Shown here one piece after another: positions 8,402-17,027 of a stretch of DNA of 41,449 nucleotides. Under the pieces are notes generated by a model that was given only the letters and a program-made list of their open reading frames with translations, ran no database searches and was not told the DNA's origin. Within the stretch, counting starts at the first letter, position 1. Every line of letters begins with the position of its first letter. The stretch comes from Candidatus Bathyarchaeota archaeon (GTDB lineage: Archaea > Thermoproteota > Bathyarchaeia > TCS64): assembly GCA_002726865.1 (NCBI GenBank), contig PBSW01000037.1:1-41449 (forward strand), in the 5' to 3' direction. Made by a program: the position numbers and the translations under genes.

Positions 8402-8725
8402 TCAGGCATAGCTTCGCCATGTATGTGAACATTTGGTGCAGCGGAAGAATTGAGTGGCGCTCTCGTCGATGCCCCGGGTTTGAACCATCCACCAGAAGGC
8501 ACTAGCGTTGTCACATTTTTGGCATTTGATCTTGGTCTGGGGGAGGACATTCAGATTCTTCTCCTTCGTGCCGATCATGATGATCTTTTCTTGGCCCTTG
8601 TTTTCTCTGGGGATGGATCTCTCGGCCTCAATCTGCTCTTCTGCCCCGCACTTTTTACAGACATACATCTTTTGATTAACGTCGAGTACAAGCATCGTTT
8701 CACACTCTGAACAGAATTTTACCAA
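8402..8725 (-). CDS. tfs: Transcription factor S (TFS), RNA cleavage factor
   Basis: Archaeal homologue of TFIIS and RPB9-type zinc-ribbon proteins; it stimulates transcript cleavage by backtracked RNA polymerase. The 107-residue protein has an N-terminal ribbon (C5, C8, C23, C26) and a C-terminal ribbon (C68, C71, C96, C99). The catalytic acidic pair D87-E88 sits in TRGIDES, where family members have an acidic DE tip. The TTG start at 8725 has GGAGGG 7 bases upstream. The order TFS then PCNA is common in archaea. Confidence 0.95.
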   Translation of the reverse strand: MVKFCSECETMLVLDVNQKMYVCKKCGAEEQIEAERSIPRENKGQEKIIMIGTKEKNLNVLPQTKIKCQKCDNASAFWWMVQTRGIDESATQFFRCTKCSHTWRSYA

Positions 8726-9298
8726 GAATACCCTCCTGCTGCCAACCTCTACTCTAAAAAGTTATTTTTAAAGATTATGTTTGTTAATTTAGTTTGAATG
8801 AATCGGCTAAGAATCGGGCAATCCAAAAAACCACGAAGTATATATTATGGTTCTTGGACTGGACTTCAGGATTCTTGTTACTTTGTTCTCATCTACCTTG
8901 AATACGGGGGGGGCTTGGAACTTGCGTTTCGGCGAGGTGGCCTTGAATCATAAGGCTAGAGCGGGCTTCCCTGTCCTCAGAGATAATCTCTAGAAAAGCG
9001 ATCTCTGCGCTGTCGTCAAAAAGGTCTCGGTGAAAGAGGATACCCCTTGTCTAAGGGTGATGGCCGGAGATTTTCGTCGCCCCGACTATATCTGTGGTTA
9101 GGGATTGGATCCCCAGAACTGGTCTTTAAGACTCCATCTAGCCAGTACTCCTCCCTAATACAACACTAACGGTTTCATAGATACTTTTAGGGAGGACTCT
9201 GAATGATGGGATCTGATGACCCTTATCTCTTTCTTGATTCTCTGAGTCTTTATCACACCTCTGAGGCATCAAATCTCTAAGGGCGTTTTTTCATGGTA
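8726..9298. other. Gap between TFS and RpoL with decayed coding sequence
   Basis: No intact gene. The minus strand holds several consecutive protein-like frames (see 8889-9269) separated by stops and a frame change at a run of eight G near 8905. The rest is AT-rich and includes the probable promoter region of TFS. Confidence 0.5.
8889..9269 (-). pseudogene. Probable decayed gene, unidentified
   Basis: Three protein-like segments follow each other on the minus strand. The first runs from an ATG at 9269 to a TAG at 9138 (43 residues, starting MPQRCDKDSENQ). The second frame has a TAG at 9051 and then stays open for 53 codons to 8889, with well-formed stretches such as RDLFDDSAEIAFLEIISED. A change of frame at the G8 run then gives VFKVDENKVTRIL. 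Together they look like one gene broken by stops and frameshifts. I cannot name the family. It sits downstream of RpoL in the same orientation. Confidence 0.4.
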
Positions 9299-9586
9299 CT
9301 AGTTTCTCTTAGCGATCTCTGCCTTAAATTTCTTTAAAAAGTCTGCGAGGCCTTTCTTGGCATCTTTGGCGCCCCTGATGAGAACTCTATCGAAATCCGA
9401 CCCCCTCTTCAGCGTGACATAAAATACGGACCTGTCCATTAAGGGGTGGGGACGGGAGTATCCTGCTAACTTTACGTTACCGATCCGGAGTAGGGAGCTC
9501 TGCAGTAGGTTGAGGAGAGTGTGTCCCTCACCACCGAACTCCAGCTGAAGCTGCTTCCCATTTACACTGACTTTGTTGAGCTTCAC
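9299..9586 (-). CDS. rpoL: DNA-directed RNA polymerase subunit L (Rpo11)
   Basis: Assembly-platform subunit of archaeal RNA polymerase, equivalent to RPB11 and pairing with RpoD. The 95-residue protein shows the typical segments EGHTLLNLLQSSLL, GYSRPHPLMD and the C-terminal helix LADFLKKFKAEI. The start is GTG at 9586, overlapping the Csl4 stop as GTGA, which indicates translational coupling. The Csl4-RpoL pair is a known archaeal neighbourhood. Confidence 0.95.
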   Translation of the reverse strand: MKLNKVSVNGKQLQLEFGGEGHTLLNLLQSSLLRIGNVKLAGYSRPHPLMDRSVFYVTLKRGSDFDRVLIRGAKDAKKGLADFLKKFKAEIAKRN

Positions 9587-10155
9587 ACGAGATCCTCCTT
9601 CCCGTAGGTGGATGCAATCTTTCTCCTCTCGCCCCGGTCACATTTAAGACAGTTGAGACGGCCCTGCTGCAGCTCCAAGATGGAACCGCACCTAGTGCAA
9701 TAACCAAAGACCACACCATACTCAGGGCCCCTGACCGAGAGCAGGATCATCCTGTTCTTGGTATTGATTATCCTGGCTTTGATGATATCACTACTCTTCA
9801 TGGCCATAGCCATATCTCTAGAGAACTCTCTCTCTACGCTACTGATGTGGATCTCCCCCGTCCACGGCTTGGCTATATTCTCGCCGTCTATCCTGAAAAT
9901 ATCCACCCTGGCGTCCCTCCTCATCACGGAACCTACCTCAGCCATAACGTCTGAGCCCTCCAAAGGGAGGATAAGATCCCTTGTCTTTTTTTCTACTTTA
10001 ACGCGCCTGTCTATGAGGTCGTAATGGGCCCTCCCGAGCTCAGCGGATCGAACATCCCCATGCAGTTGATAGGCTCCTACCCCCTTTTGGAAGACCTCAA
10101 TCACCGCTAGTTCCGCGCCGGGGAATACGTCCTTATCTTCCATCTTTTTCGCCAT
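9583..10155 (-). CDS. csl4: Exosome RNA-binding protein Csl4
   Basis: Cap subunit of the archaeal exosome, which guides RNA into the Rrp41/Rrp42 ring for 3'-5' degradation. The 190 residues show the N-terminal domain (FPGAELAVIE), an S1 RNA-binding domain from about 68 to 145 with GEIHISSVE, and a C-terminal zinc ribbon with cysteines 153, 156, 169 and 172. The start is ATG at 10155. RpoL overlaps its stop by four bases. The Rrp4, Rrp41 and Rrp42 subunits are not in the window. Confidence 0.94.
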   Translation of the reverse strand: MAKKMEDKDVFPGAELAVIEVFQKGVGAYQLHGDVRSAELGRAHYDLIDRRVKVEKKTRDLILPLEGSDVMAEVGSVMRRDARVDIFRIDGENIAKPWTGEIHISSVEREFSRDMAMAMKSSDIIKARIINTKNRMILLSVRGPEYGVVFGYCTRCGSILELQQGRLNCLKCDRGERRKIASTYGKEDLV

Positions 10156-10419
10156 TGTTTTCGGAAACCCTTAGTTTTGTGTTGAATCCTTGAGTATGTT
10201 TGAACCCTCTATAGGATCGTTTGGTTAAACTTTGAGAGCTCAGGGCCTCTAATCGCTCCTCTTTTTAATAAACCCTATGATCTACCAAATCACATTGGAT
10301 ATTATCGCCAAATTCTATGCACGCGCGAAACGTTTAATCTCTTTTATAGCATCAGTAACTTTACTCACCCGCTTACTAAGACTAGTTAGAGTAGGAGACG
10401 TTTGTCCTTTTTCTTTTTG

Positions 10420-11427
10420 TTAGCTAGTTTCTAGATAGCCTTTGGCCCAGGAGTCTTCCCATGTTTTCTTGTTGAGAGAGATGAGGACCTCGTTTGGAGT
10501 GAGGGTGGGGCGGGTGGTGTCAGGGGGGTTATCAATAGCGATGCGGGGGCATGCGGTATCAACATAAGCTTGAGGCTCAGTGAAATTGGCGAGGGCGTCC
10601 GAGGTGATCATGTCAAGAAGAATGATAGAAGCTTGTCTACCGTGCTCTGTGAGGAGCCTCTGGAAGCGTCTGGCCAGGGGGATGTGACATTGTCCAGGCT
10701 TGGTGCTAACGAGGATGCCCCAGGTCTGAGCATTCCTAGCAGCGTGGATGGCTGCCATACGTTTCATGGCGAGGACTTTTACCTCCCGCTCAGGGAGCAA
10801 TTGAGTTTCCATGGTGTAGGGGTTTGCAGTGGCAATGGGTTTCCCGGTAGTGGCGGCGAGGCCGAGTGGGTGAAATCTGCCGGCGCCGATATGGAGATAT
10901 CCCTGTATGTCATCGGCAATGGCCCGGGCGGCAGTATAGTCACATCCTAGGACCTGACCGGGGTAGGTGGGGTTGCCGTTACCTATGGATATGAGAAGCC
11001 CGTTGGCTTGAAGGGTATCAGCGACCTCCCTAAGACGGTGGACGTGTTGGACAGTGGTGGTGAGACCGACTTGGGCCCAGTTCTTTATGAGGGGAAGGGC
11101 TTTCAGGGCGAGGGCGGGTGCGTCGAAGTCGTATGCTGCCTCGACGTATAGGACGGGAGTCTTAGATTTGATCATTAGGCTGTGACCATAGTGTACTATG
11201 AGGTCAGCCTCGATGGTCTGGGCCGGGATAAGGGCGAGATCGCATGCCCCGAAACAGGAGTCGCCGCTGATTATGATTTCTGCGCCGGTCTCCTCGGTGA
11301 GAGTCTGGGCCAGGGTGAAGGCGGTGGGGCGGAGGCCTGCGGGGACCTGAAGGAGGACCCTCGTGGCCTTACGTTCCTTAATTTCCCGAGCCACTCGATC
11401 CTGATCTAGGTTGTACATAGAGTCCAC
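10420..11427 (-). CDS. dph2: Diphthamide biosynthesis enzyme Dph2
   Basis: Non-canonical radical SAM enzyme that transfers the 3-amino-3-carboxypropyl group of SAM to the target histidine of aEF2, the first step of diphthamide synthesis. The 335-residue protein has three repeated domains and the cluster cysteines: SCFGACD (C58/C62), GCDYT (C162) and TACPRIA (C293). A TATA-like sequence (GATAAAAA) about 27 bases upstream of the GTG at 11427 would fit a leaderless transcript; the ATG at 11418 is an alternative. The frame after its TAA stays open for a further 34 codons (see findings). Confidence 0.93.
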   Translation of the reverse strand: MDSMYNLDQDRVAREIKERKATRVLLQVPAGLRPTAFTLAQTLTEETGAEIIISGDSCFGACDLALIPAQTIEADLIVHYGHSLMIKSKTPVLYVEAAYDFDAPALALKALPLIKNWAQVGLTTTVQHVHRLREVADTLQANGLLISIGNGNPTYPGQVLGCDYTAARAIADDIQGYLHIGAGRFHPLGLAATTGKPIATANPYTMETQLLPEREVKVLAMKRMAAIHAARNAQTWGILVSTKPGQCHIPLARRFQRLLTEHGRQASIILLDMITSDALANFTEPQAYVDTACPRIAIDNPPDTTRPTLTPNEVLISLNKKTWEDSWAKGYLETS

Positions 11428-11504
11428 TGTGGGAGCTTGTGGGACTACCTGTTTTTATCCTTATCAGTGGGAAATCTGGGAGGTTGGACTCTGGGCTCAA
11501 AACT

Positions 11505-11996
11505 CTAATTTTTCTTGACGATTATCCTGCATGGAACAGGGAACTTGTCCTTAGCCCGTTTAAGGGCTGTTCTGGCGCTCTCGATGTTTTCCTCGTCTAC
11601 CTTCGCGATGAGGATGGGCTTGTTCATCTTGAGCCGAGCCGCAGTGCCGACAGCTTTACCATAGGCCTTCTTCATGCCTTCCTGAAATCGGTCTGCCTGG
11701 GCAACGTTAAGGCGTTTGTGCTCCCTTAGGACCTGATGAGGGAAGGGCACTATTTTCAGGAAAAAGTTTTCTCTTCCTAGTGGTTCAAGAGTTCGGTTGG
11801 CCGCGATGCGAGCAGACTCTAGGGCGTTGTGGCGGATTTGCCCCGCCTTGAGATTGCGAAGCTCGACAGTATAATTAAACTCCTTGTTAGGATTACCCAT
11901 GGTGAACTTTACGATCTTGCTGCCGGGTATGCCACCCATATACTCTCGACGGGCGTATGACATATTCTTCTTGACGCGGAAGTTGCTGGCGTTCAT
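11505..11996 (-). CDS. rpl10e: Large ribosomal subunit protein uL16 (L10e)
   Basis: Ribosomal protein near the peptidyl-transferase centre and tRNA-binding face. The 163 residues match the archaeal L10e form: N-terminal SNFRVKKNMSYARREYMGG, central GQIRHNALESARIAANR, and KIVPFPHQVLREHK. The ATG start is at 11996. A strong TATA box lies upstream at 12051-12060. It stands alone between Dph2 and a long gap and is probably monocistronic or read on into Dph2. Confidence 0.96.
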   Translation of the reverse strand: MNASNFRVKKNMSYARREYMGGIPGSKIVKFTMGNPNKEFNYTVELRNLKAGQIRHNALESARIAANRTLEPLGRENFFLKIVPFPHQVLREHKRLNVAQADRFQEGMKKAYGKAVGTAARLKMNKPILIAKVDEENIESARTALKRAKDKFPVPCRIIVKKN

Positions 11997-12575
11997 CGTT
12001 ACCGTGATGCTGGAGAGGTTGAGTCTTAAAAACTTGTTGGAGGAGTTGAAGTATATATTTTCTTAGAATTTGTTACTTAAGAGCCTATTTTTTATTTAAG
12101 TTCAGATCGATTTGGAGCGCTTAATGGGTCCTTTTGGCATTTGGTGGTGTTTTCTTAGGTGATCTCTAAGACCCCCCTCCCTCTATTGTACAATATAGAA
12201 AATGTGTAAGAGAAGAGATCTTTATATTTGATTGATCGGATTAAAATAGTCCAGAATCATCAAGATCAAAAGAGAAGGTTATCTAACTAATCCCCCTTTA
12301 CTTTGATGTTTGTTGACATTTTTCCATTCAGCGACTTCTTGAGTTGCCATATCCTGTCAGGAGATATGCGGGGAAAAGGGCGGTCACTGCTTCTAGGAGG
12401 CCAGGGTTACAATTCAACAGGAAAACTAACTGATTCCAATTGGGTTTGGAATCGCGCTCCTCGAAACCGCATTCGGCAAGGAAACATTCCTGAACCAAGC
12501 TAGTGAGGTATTGTGCATCTCTCCTCCAGGTAGATCTGCCTGCTTCTGAGGTTTGTTTCAGACAGCAAGCGTACT
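11997..12575. other. Gap between L10e and DUF655
   Basis: The L10e promoter lies at its left end. From 12328 to about 12537 the minus strand has a 70-codon open frame without a good start, with stretches such as QECFLAECGFEERD, but the other two frames are nearly as open, so I cannot call a gene. In many archaea the order L21e, RpoF, DUF655 continues into the rRNA dimethyltransferase KsgA; that gene is not here. Confidence 0.45.
12051..12060 (-). promoter_or_regulatory. TATA box of the L10e gene
   Basis: The minus strand reads AAATATATAC here, about 60 bases before the L10e ATG. Initiation some 26 bases downstream would give a leader of about 30 bases. Sequence-based inference. Confidence 0.6.
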
Positions 12576-13142
12576 CTAAGCAGAACGGACAAAGAGCTGG
12601 TATTTTTCCTCCTCAGAAAGCTCCTTGATGATCCTGCGACCAAGCAGCTTCACAGGGTCCGTGAGGTTCACCCTGCCCTGGAGGTCCTCGAACCCATTGA
12701 AGGGTTTCCTCTCCCTCTGCTCTATGATTTGCCACATAAGCCGCTTCCCGATGCCTGGGATTAGCGATATAGCGTGCATCCTGGGGGTCAGGGACTGGGA
12801 GTTGTTGAAGAAATGGATGAATCGAAGCTCGTCAGCCTTAATTATCGTCTCTAATATGACGGGGAGCTCAGCCCTCGCCTCCGATGTAAGCTTATGGTAG
12901 CTGATGCGCCCCAGAATGTGCTCCACTTTGGTACGCCCCTTTTTCCCTACATAGATCCGCTCCCCCTGGGGGAACCTCGTGTCCTTGTGGGGGACGGCCT
13001 CGAGAAGGGTGAAGAAGGAGTCTCCGATGATCTGAATCACTTCCCGCCCTGGAAACTGTGACCGATGTACCCCTAACCTGCCGTGGGTGAACTCATCGAG
13101 AACGTATGCGTATTCCTCGTACTTTTTGGGGGATCTTAGCAT
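12576..13142 (-). CDS. DUF655 family nucleic-acid-binding protein
   Basis: Archaeal protein of 188 residues, function not established. The N-terminal half is a small beta-rich domain (EEYAYVLDEF, GERIYVGKKGRTKVEHILGR). The C-terminal half has a helix-hairpin-helix motif (LIPGIGKRLMWQIIEQRERKPFNG in two parts), a common non-specific DNA or RNA binder. It follows RpoF and L21e, the conserved archaeal context for this family, which suggests a role in RNA metabolism or ribosome biogenesis. The ATG start is at 13142. Confidence 0.88.
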   Translation of the reverse strand: MLRSPKKYEEYAYVLDEFTHGRLGVHRSQFPGREVIQIIGDSFFTLLEAVPHKDTRFPQGERIYVGKKGRTKVEHILGRISYHKLTSEARAELPVILETIIKADELRFIHFFNNSQSLTPRMHAISLIPGIGKRLMWQIIEQRERKPFNGFEDLQGRVNLTDPVKLLGRRIIKELSEEEKYQLFVRSA

Positions 13143-13177
13143 AGGGCTTACCGGACCTAAAGTATATTGTTAACTAC

Positions 13178-13513
13178 TTATTGGGACCTGTATTTCTCAA
13201 TTATCCCCAATATAGTCGTCATTAGGCCCTCAGCGATGATCCGGCGCCGCCCCAAAAAGGTCCTTATCTCGCCGATGCTCTCCGGGAGAGCGTTCACGAT
13301 CTGGACTGCTAAGGTCCTTTCTATGCCTATCTTCATAAGATCATCCAGCATGGCCTTCCCCCGATCGGCCTCCAATTTGCTGAATCTCACAGTGTAGTCG
13401 TGGACTCTTCTCTGTAATGGATCCAGATCATCGATACCGGCCTCTAGCAGCTTCTTCACTTCTGCGACAGTGATAGGCTTCTTTTCTTTAATGGACAAAA
13501 TCGAGAACCTCAA
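13178..13513 (-). CDS. rpoF: DNA-directed RNA polymerase subunit F (Rpo4)
   Basis: Rpb4-like stalk subunit of archaeal RNA polymerase, which pairs with RpoE/Rpo7. The 111-residue protein shows the typical KPITVAEVKKLLE start region and the C-terminal HRDC-like bundle (IVNALPESIGEIRTFL). The start is TTG at 13513, overlapping the L21e stop as TTGA. The order L21e, RpoF, DUF655 is strongly conserved in archaea and confirms the call for this poorly conserved subunit. Confidence 0.9.
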   Translation of the reverse strand: MRFSILSIKEKKPITVAEVKKLLEAGIDDLDPLQRRVHDYTVRFSKLEADRGKAMLDDLMKIGIERTLAVQIVNALPESIGEIRTFLGRRRIIAEGLMTTILGIIEKYRSQ

Positions 13514-13800
13514 CTATGCCTCTGGATATGCTCTCGGCGGGCGATCACAAGCTTAGACGTCTTCCTCTGAGGGATGTCAAGGACGAACGCGTTTCCCCTC
13601 TTTTCCACCACCGTCGCGACCTTCCCCTGGAACCGTTTATGGGGCATCCCCTTCTGGATCGCTGGGTCTATATTGATAACCACCTTATCCCCCAAATCAT
13701 ACTCAACAAGGAGCCTGCTGAGGCCTAACTTACCTTTTTCCCTCACCCTCTTGGTGAGGACACTGCGGCTTTTTCTTCGCGGTCCACGTGATTTAGGCAT
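13510..13800 (-). CDS. rpl21e: Large ribosomal subunit protein eL21
   Basis: Ribosomal protein of 96 residues. It has the family start MPKSRGPRRKSRSVLTK, the core DLGDKVVINIDPAIQKGMPHKRF (given here in part), and the C-terminal ARREHIQ. The ATG start at 13800 lies 10 bases after the SRP54 stop, so it is transcribed from the SRP54 promoter or a short internal one. Its stop overlaps the RpoF start. Confidence 0.96.
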   Translation of the reverse strand: MPKSRGPRRKSRSVLTKRVREKGKLGLSRLLVEYDLGDKVVINIDPAIQKGMPHKRFQGKVATVVEKRGNAFVLDIPQRKTSKLVIARREHIQRHS

Positions 13801-13810
13801 TGAAACAACC

Positions 13811-15136
13811 TCATCCGAACTTGAAGGGCAGCCTATTGAGCATTCTCCGTCTACCCTTTAGCTGCCGGAACATCTTACGCACCGCGTTATACTGCTTTAT
13901 AAGTTCTCTTACTTCTTTCTCGGTGGTCCCGGAGCCCTGGGCGATCCTCCTGACCCGGGAGGCGTTAAGGATCTTGGGGGTCTCCCGCTCTCCAGGGGTC
14001 ATGGAATCGATGATGTACTTCCACCTGTCCATCCTCTCCTCTGCCATTTCAAGTTGAGCCTCCGGAAGCTTATAACTGAAACCCGGAACCATACTGAGGA
14101 CCTTCTGGAGGGGGCCCATGCTCCTCATCGCCTCGAACTGATGATACATATCCGAGAGGGTGAACTTTCCGGATAGTATAGAGTTGATATCCTTCTGAGA
14201 AAAATCCACCTCCGCCTCTTTCACCTTTGTGACGAGACTCTCGATATCCCCCATCCCCAATAGTCTACCGATGAAACGACTCGGGACGAAAGCCTCCAAG
14301 TCATCGATCTTTTCCCCAATGCCGATAAATTTAATGGGGGCCCCTGTTGCTGCGACGCTACTCAGGGCGCCCCCGCCCCTGGCGGAGCCGTCAAGCTTCG
14401 AGACGATGATGGAGCCCACCTTGGTGGCTTTTTGGAAGGCCGAGGCCTGAACCGTCGCCTGCTGCCCAATAGTGCCGTCCAGAACTAGTACGATCTCTTG
14501 GGGATTAACGGCTTTGACGATTTGCTGCATTTCGACAATAAGGGACTTTTCCTCCTTATGGCGCCCCGATGTATCTAGGATCACTACTTCATAATCACGG
14601 AACTTTTTAACTCCGTCTCCAGAGATCTTGATGGGGTCATGGTTCCCTGGCGCCCCATAGAAGTCCACGTTTATAGATTCGGCGAGCTGCTGGAGCTGGT
14701 CATGAGCCCCGGGCCTAAAGGTGTCGGCGCAGATGAGAGCAGGCTTCAGCCCCCTTTTCTGGAAGTAGCGGGCCAGCTTGGCGGCATGGGTGGTCTTCCC
14801 GGAACCCTGGATCCCAATGAGCATGATGATATTCTGCCTGCCGGGACGGATATCAAACTGACGGGGCCTTTCCCCTACCAAGTTTGTGAGACTGTCGTAG
14901 ACCGTCTTCACGACGTGCTCCCGGCGGCTGATGCCGGGAGGCAGCTTTTCGTCGAGGGCCAGCTGCTGGATCTCCTGGCTCAACTCCATAACGAGTTGGA
15001 CGTTAACGTCAGCCTGGAGTAAGGCCCTCTGGAAGTCTCTTACAAGCTCCTTAACTAGGTCTTCATCCACCACCGCTGCCCTGAAAACCTTCTGGAGGGC
15101 ATCGTAAAGGCTCGAGCCCAACTTCTCCAGTACCAT
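13811..15136 (-). CDS. srp54: Signal recognition particle protein SRP54
   Basis: GTPase of the signal recognition particle that binds signal peptides and targets ribosomes to the membrane receptor FtsY. The 441 residues show the N domain (1-95), the G domain with P-loop GIQGSGKTT at about 108-116, DTSGRHKEE near 190 and [10 protein letters not shown] near 246, and the methionine-rich M domain from about 300 with [14 protein letters not shown] and the SRP RNA-binding [17 protein letters not shown] box lies at 15162-15169. L21e, RpoF and DUF655 follow closely. Confidence 0.97.
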   Translation of the reverse strand: MVLEKLGSSLYDALQKVFRAAVVDEDLVKELVRDFQRALLQADVNVQLVMELSQEIQQLALDEKLPPGISRREHVVKTVYDSLTNLVGERPRQFDIRPGRQNIIMLIGIQGSGKTTHAAKLARYFQKRGLKPALICADTFRPGAHDQLQQLAESINVDFYGAPGNHDPIKISGDGVKKFRDYEVVILDTSGRHKEEKSLIVEMQQIVKAVNPQEIVLVLDGTIGQQATVQASAFQKATKVGSIIVSKLDGSARGGGALSSVAATGAPIKFIGIGEKIDDLEAFVPSRFIGRLLGMGDIESLVTKVKEAEVDFSQKDINSILSGKFTLSDMYHQFEAMRSMGPLQKVLSMVPGFSYKLPEAQLEMAEERMDRWKYIIDSMTPGERETPKILNASRVRRIAQGSGTTEKEVRELIKQYNAVRKMFRQLKGRRRMLNRLPFKFG

Positions 15137-15161
15137 ATGCGGCTCTTTCCCTGCGTATTGG

Positions 15162-15169
15162 TATTTAAA
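15162..15169 (-). promoter_or_regulatory. TATA box of the SRP54 operon
   Basis: The minus strand reads TTTAAATA about 30 bases before the SRP54 ATG, so the leader would be only a few bases long. GGGAAAGAG lies between it and the start. Inferred from sequence and spacing. Confidence 0.6.
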
Positions 15170-15404
15170 CCAGACCCTTGTAAAGATTTTCTAACAAATT
15201 GTTGTCTTCATCCTAAACGGGATTAAAACAAATAATCAAATGATGATTCATATGTGGCATTCCGAGTAAATTGGAATGATAAAACCCTACAAGGATTACA
15301 GAGCGCGGTAGACTCGCGCGCGCGGGGAATATCTTGAAGAAGAGGAGCCAATGTATCAGTAATGCAGCCGTCTTTAAATATGGTCATACGGAACAATGGT
15401 TTTT

Positions 15405-15764
15405 TCAGCTAGAATTTTCCTTGGTCTTTTTCTTCTTTTTAGGGGGTATCTTCGTTTTAGTTGCTATCCTTTTTTCCTTCGGTTTATCTTTATTGTGGAC
15501 CATACGAACGTGCTGCCTCATTCCCAGCATGGTTTTAAACCCTTTCTCGCAGACAGGGCAGAGATGACTGATCTCAGAGATCTCCACTTCCTTCCCAAGG
15601 AGTTCCTTCCGCATCTTGGTGATAAGCCGCTCGCCTTGAGCGTATGTGAGCCCACCTTTCTTCAAAGTAAGCCCCACTGTAATGCTGAAGGAGTTAAACT
15701 TGCCTTTGTTTCTCTCTAGGCTGACCTCTCCCACGATCCCCTTGATCTTCTCGTTGGCCTCCAA
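15405..15764 (-). CDS. C2H2 zinc-finger protein, unknown function
   Basis: 119-residue protein with one classical C2H2 finger (CPVCEKGF, then GMRQHVRMVH) at about residues 69-90 and a strongly basic lysine-rich tail (IPPKKKKKTKEN). The N-terminal 65 residues are a small alpha-beta region with no match I can name. The start is TTG at 15764 with GGTGA about 8 bases upstream. Single-finger proteins like this are seen in TACK archaea and may bind DNA or RNA. Function is unknown. Confidence 0.75.
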   Translation of the reverse strand: MEANEKIKGIVGEVSLERNKGKFNSFSITVGLTLKKGGLTYAQGERLITKMRKELLGKEVEISEISHLCPVCEKGFKTMLGMRQHVRMVHNKDKPKEKRIATKTKIPPKKKKKTKENSS

Positions 15765-15881
15765 TCATTCACCCCAGAAATCCAAAAAGCTCGATGCTTC
15801 AAAATCTCAATGTGAACTAGCTTAAAAAAAATTCTGTTGTAGGCTTTATGGATCCGCGAAGCAGAGAAATCGCGTGCGCCC

Positions 15882-16967
15882 TTAACTCTTGTATTTACCG
15901 TACTTTTCTACGGCCCGAGCCACGGCATTATAGTTCTCTACAGGCGTAGACGCGTTCAGGGTACATCCAGGACCCACAATGAAGCCTCCACCCCTACCAG
16001 CCCTGTCAATGGCGTCCTTAACCGCTACCTCCACTTGATGAGGGGTTCCCTCAAAGAGAGTTTTCTTCCTGTCGATTCCCCCAACGATGCAGAATTTGCC
16101 CCCGTAGATCTCCTTTGCCCTCTCTACAGGTGTAAAAAGGGCGTTGTCCCAGTTGATGGCGTCCACCGGGTAGTTCTTGAACCAGCCCTCCTCCATGTAG
16201 CCCCCGTTCCTCTGGGGGTCCTCACCTCCCGCGCTGCAGATATGGAGGAGCTTTACAGGGGCATCGCTGATAGCTTCCAGTACCATCTTATCGTATCCTA
16301 AGGCGTACTCCTCGAGTTGCTCGCGAGTCATACGGGACCAGAACTTACCCCCGCCGCCGATTCCGAAGAAGACCCCTGTAGCCCCCTCGGCAATCACCTC
16401 CTTCGCGAAGTCTATAGTGGTCTGGGTTATGGTCTCCAGCCCCTCCCTGAGGGCGTCTGGGTTCTCCACCATGTCCTTATAGACCCTCTCGGGATTCGAA
16501 ACGCCGTGGAGGGCTTGGACGATGGGGCTGGGAATGGTGTAGATGAAGGGCATCCCATACAGCTCCTTGGAGAGGATCTCTACGCATCTTAGGGATTCCC
16601 GGAGCTCCTTCCGGGGATCCAGTACCCAGAGCTTCTCCCAGTCACTAGAGGTTTTTACAATGACGTCAATCGTTGGAGGTGACTCGTTGTTGTCCTCCCA
16701 ACGGAACTTGGAGCCCCATTGACAGGCCATGAACCTGTAGAACGGGGTAACCTTGAGAAGGTCCATCTTGTAATCCAGGGATCTTAGGAGGGCTAGGTGG
16801 GCCCGAGCGGACTCCTCGCCGTCCCTGTTCGCCTTCTCCCAGCTGTAGTACTTGAGAAAGGGGACAGCTGGAAAGTGGCCCCAGAGGGCCCAGGGAACCC
16901 TGTCCGGGACCCCTAGACGCATCGTTACCATGATTCGCTCATACCTATCAGACTCCATAACAATCAT
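15882..16967 (-). CDS. Uroporphyrinogen decarboxylase / MtaA family protein
   Basis: 361-residue member of the UroD superfamily. It lacks a heme-gene context. The motif LLHICSAGG with a later GPGCTLNASTPVENY gives the H-x-C and distant Cys pattern of zinc-dependent methylcobamide:coenzyme M methyltransferases (MtaA class). A corrinoid methyl-transfer role is therefore more likely than porphyrin decarboxylation, but no corrinoid protein or reactivation factor is nearby. The start is ATG at 16967, with a second ATG three codons on. It lies 60 bases after the homoserine dehydrogenase stop on the same strand and could be read from the threonine operon. Confidence 0.75.
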   Translation of the reverse strand: MIVMESDRYERIMVTMRLGVPDRVPWALWGHFPAVPFLKYYSWEKANRDGEESARAHLALLRSLDYKMDLLKVTPFYRFMACQWGSKFRWEDNNESPPTIDVIVKTSSDWEKLWVLDPRKELRESLRCVEILSKELYGMPFIYTIPSPIVQALHGVSNPERVYKDMVENPDALREGLETITQTTIDFAKEVIAEGATGVFFGIGGGGKFWSRMTREQLEEYALGYDKMVLEAISDAPVKLLHICSAGGEDPQRNGGYMEEGWFKNYPVDAINWDNALFTPVERAKEIYGGKFCIVGGIDRKKTLFEGTPHQVEVAVKDAIDRAGRGGGFIVGPGCTLNASTPVENYNAVARAVEKYGKYKS

Positions 16968-17027
16968 AGATGGAGTCCCTCCCTGATTGAAAAAGCCCTC
17001 GAAAGAGAGGATGAAAAAAATGGTACC

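Noticed and set aside
12303..12503. Plus-strand frame of 66 codons in the gap before DUF655
   Set aside because: No recognisable motif, no ribosome binding site, and several frames on both strands are open here.
15238..15290. Possible C/D box guide RNA after an ATGATGA sequence, with a CATTCC/GGAATG inverted repeat
   Set aside because: No D box (CTGA) at a suitable distance was found, so the call cannot be supported.
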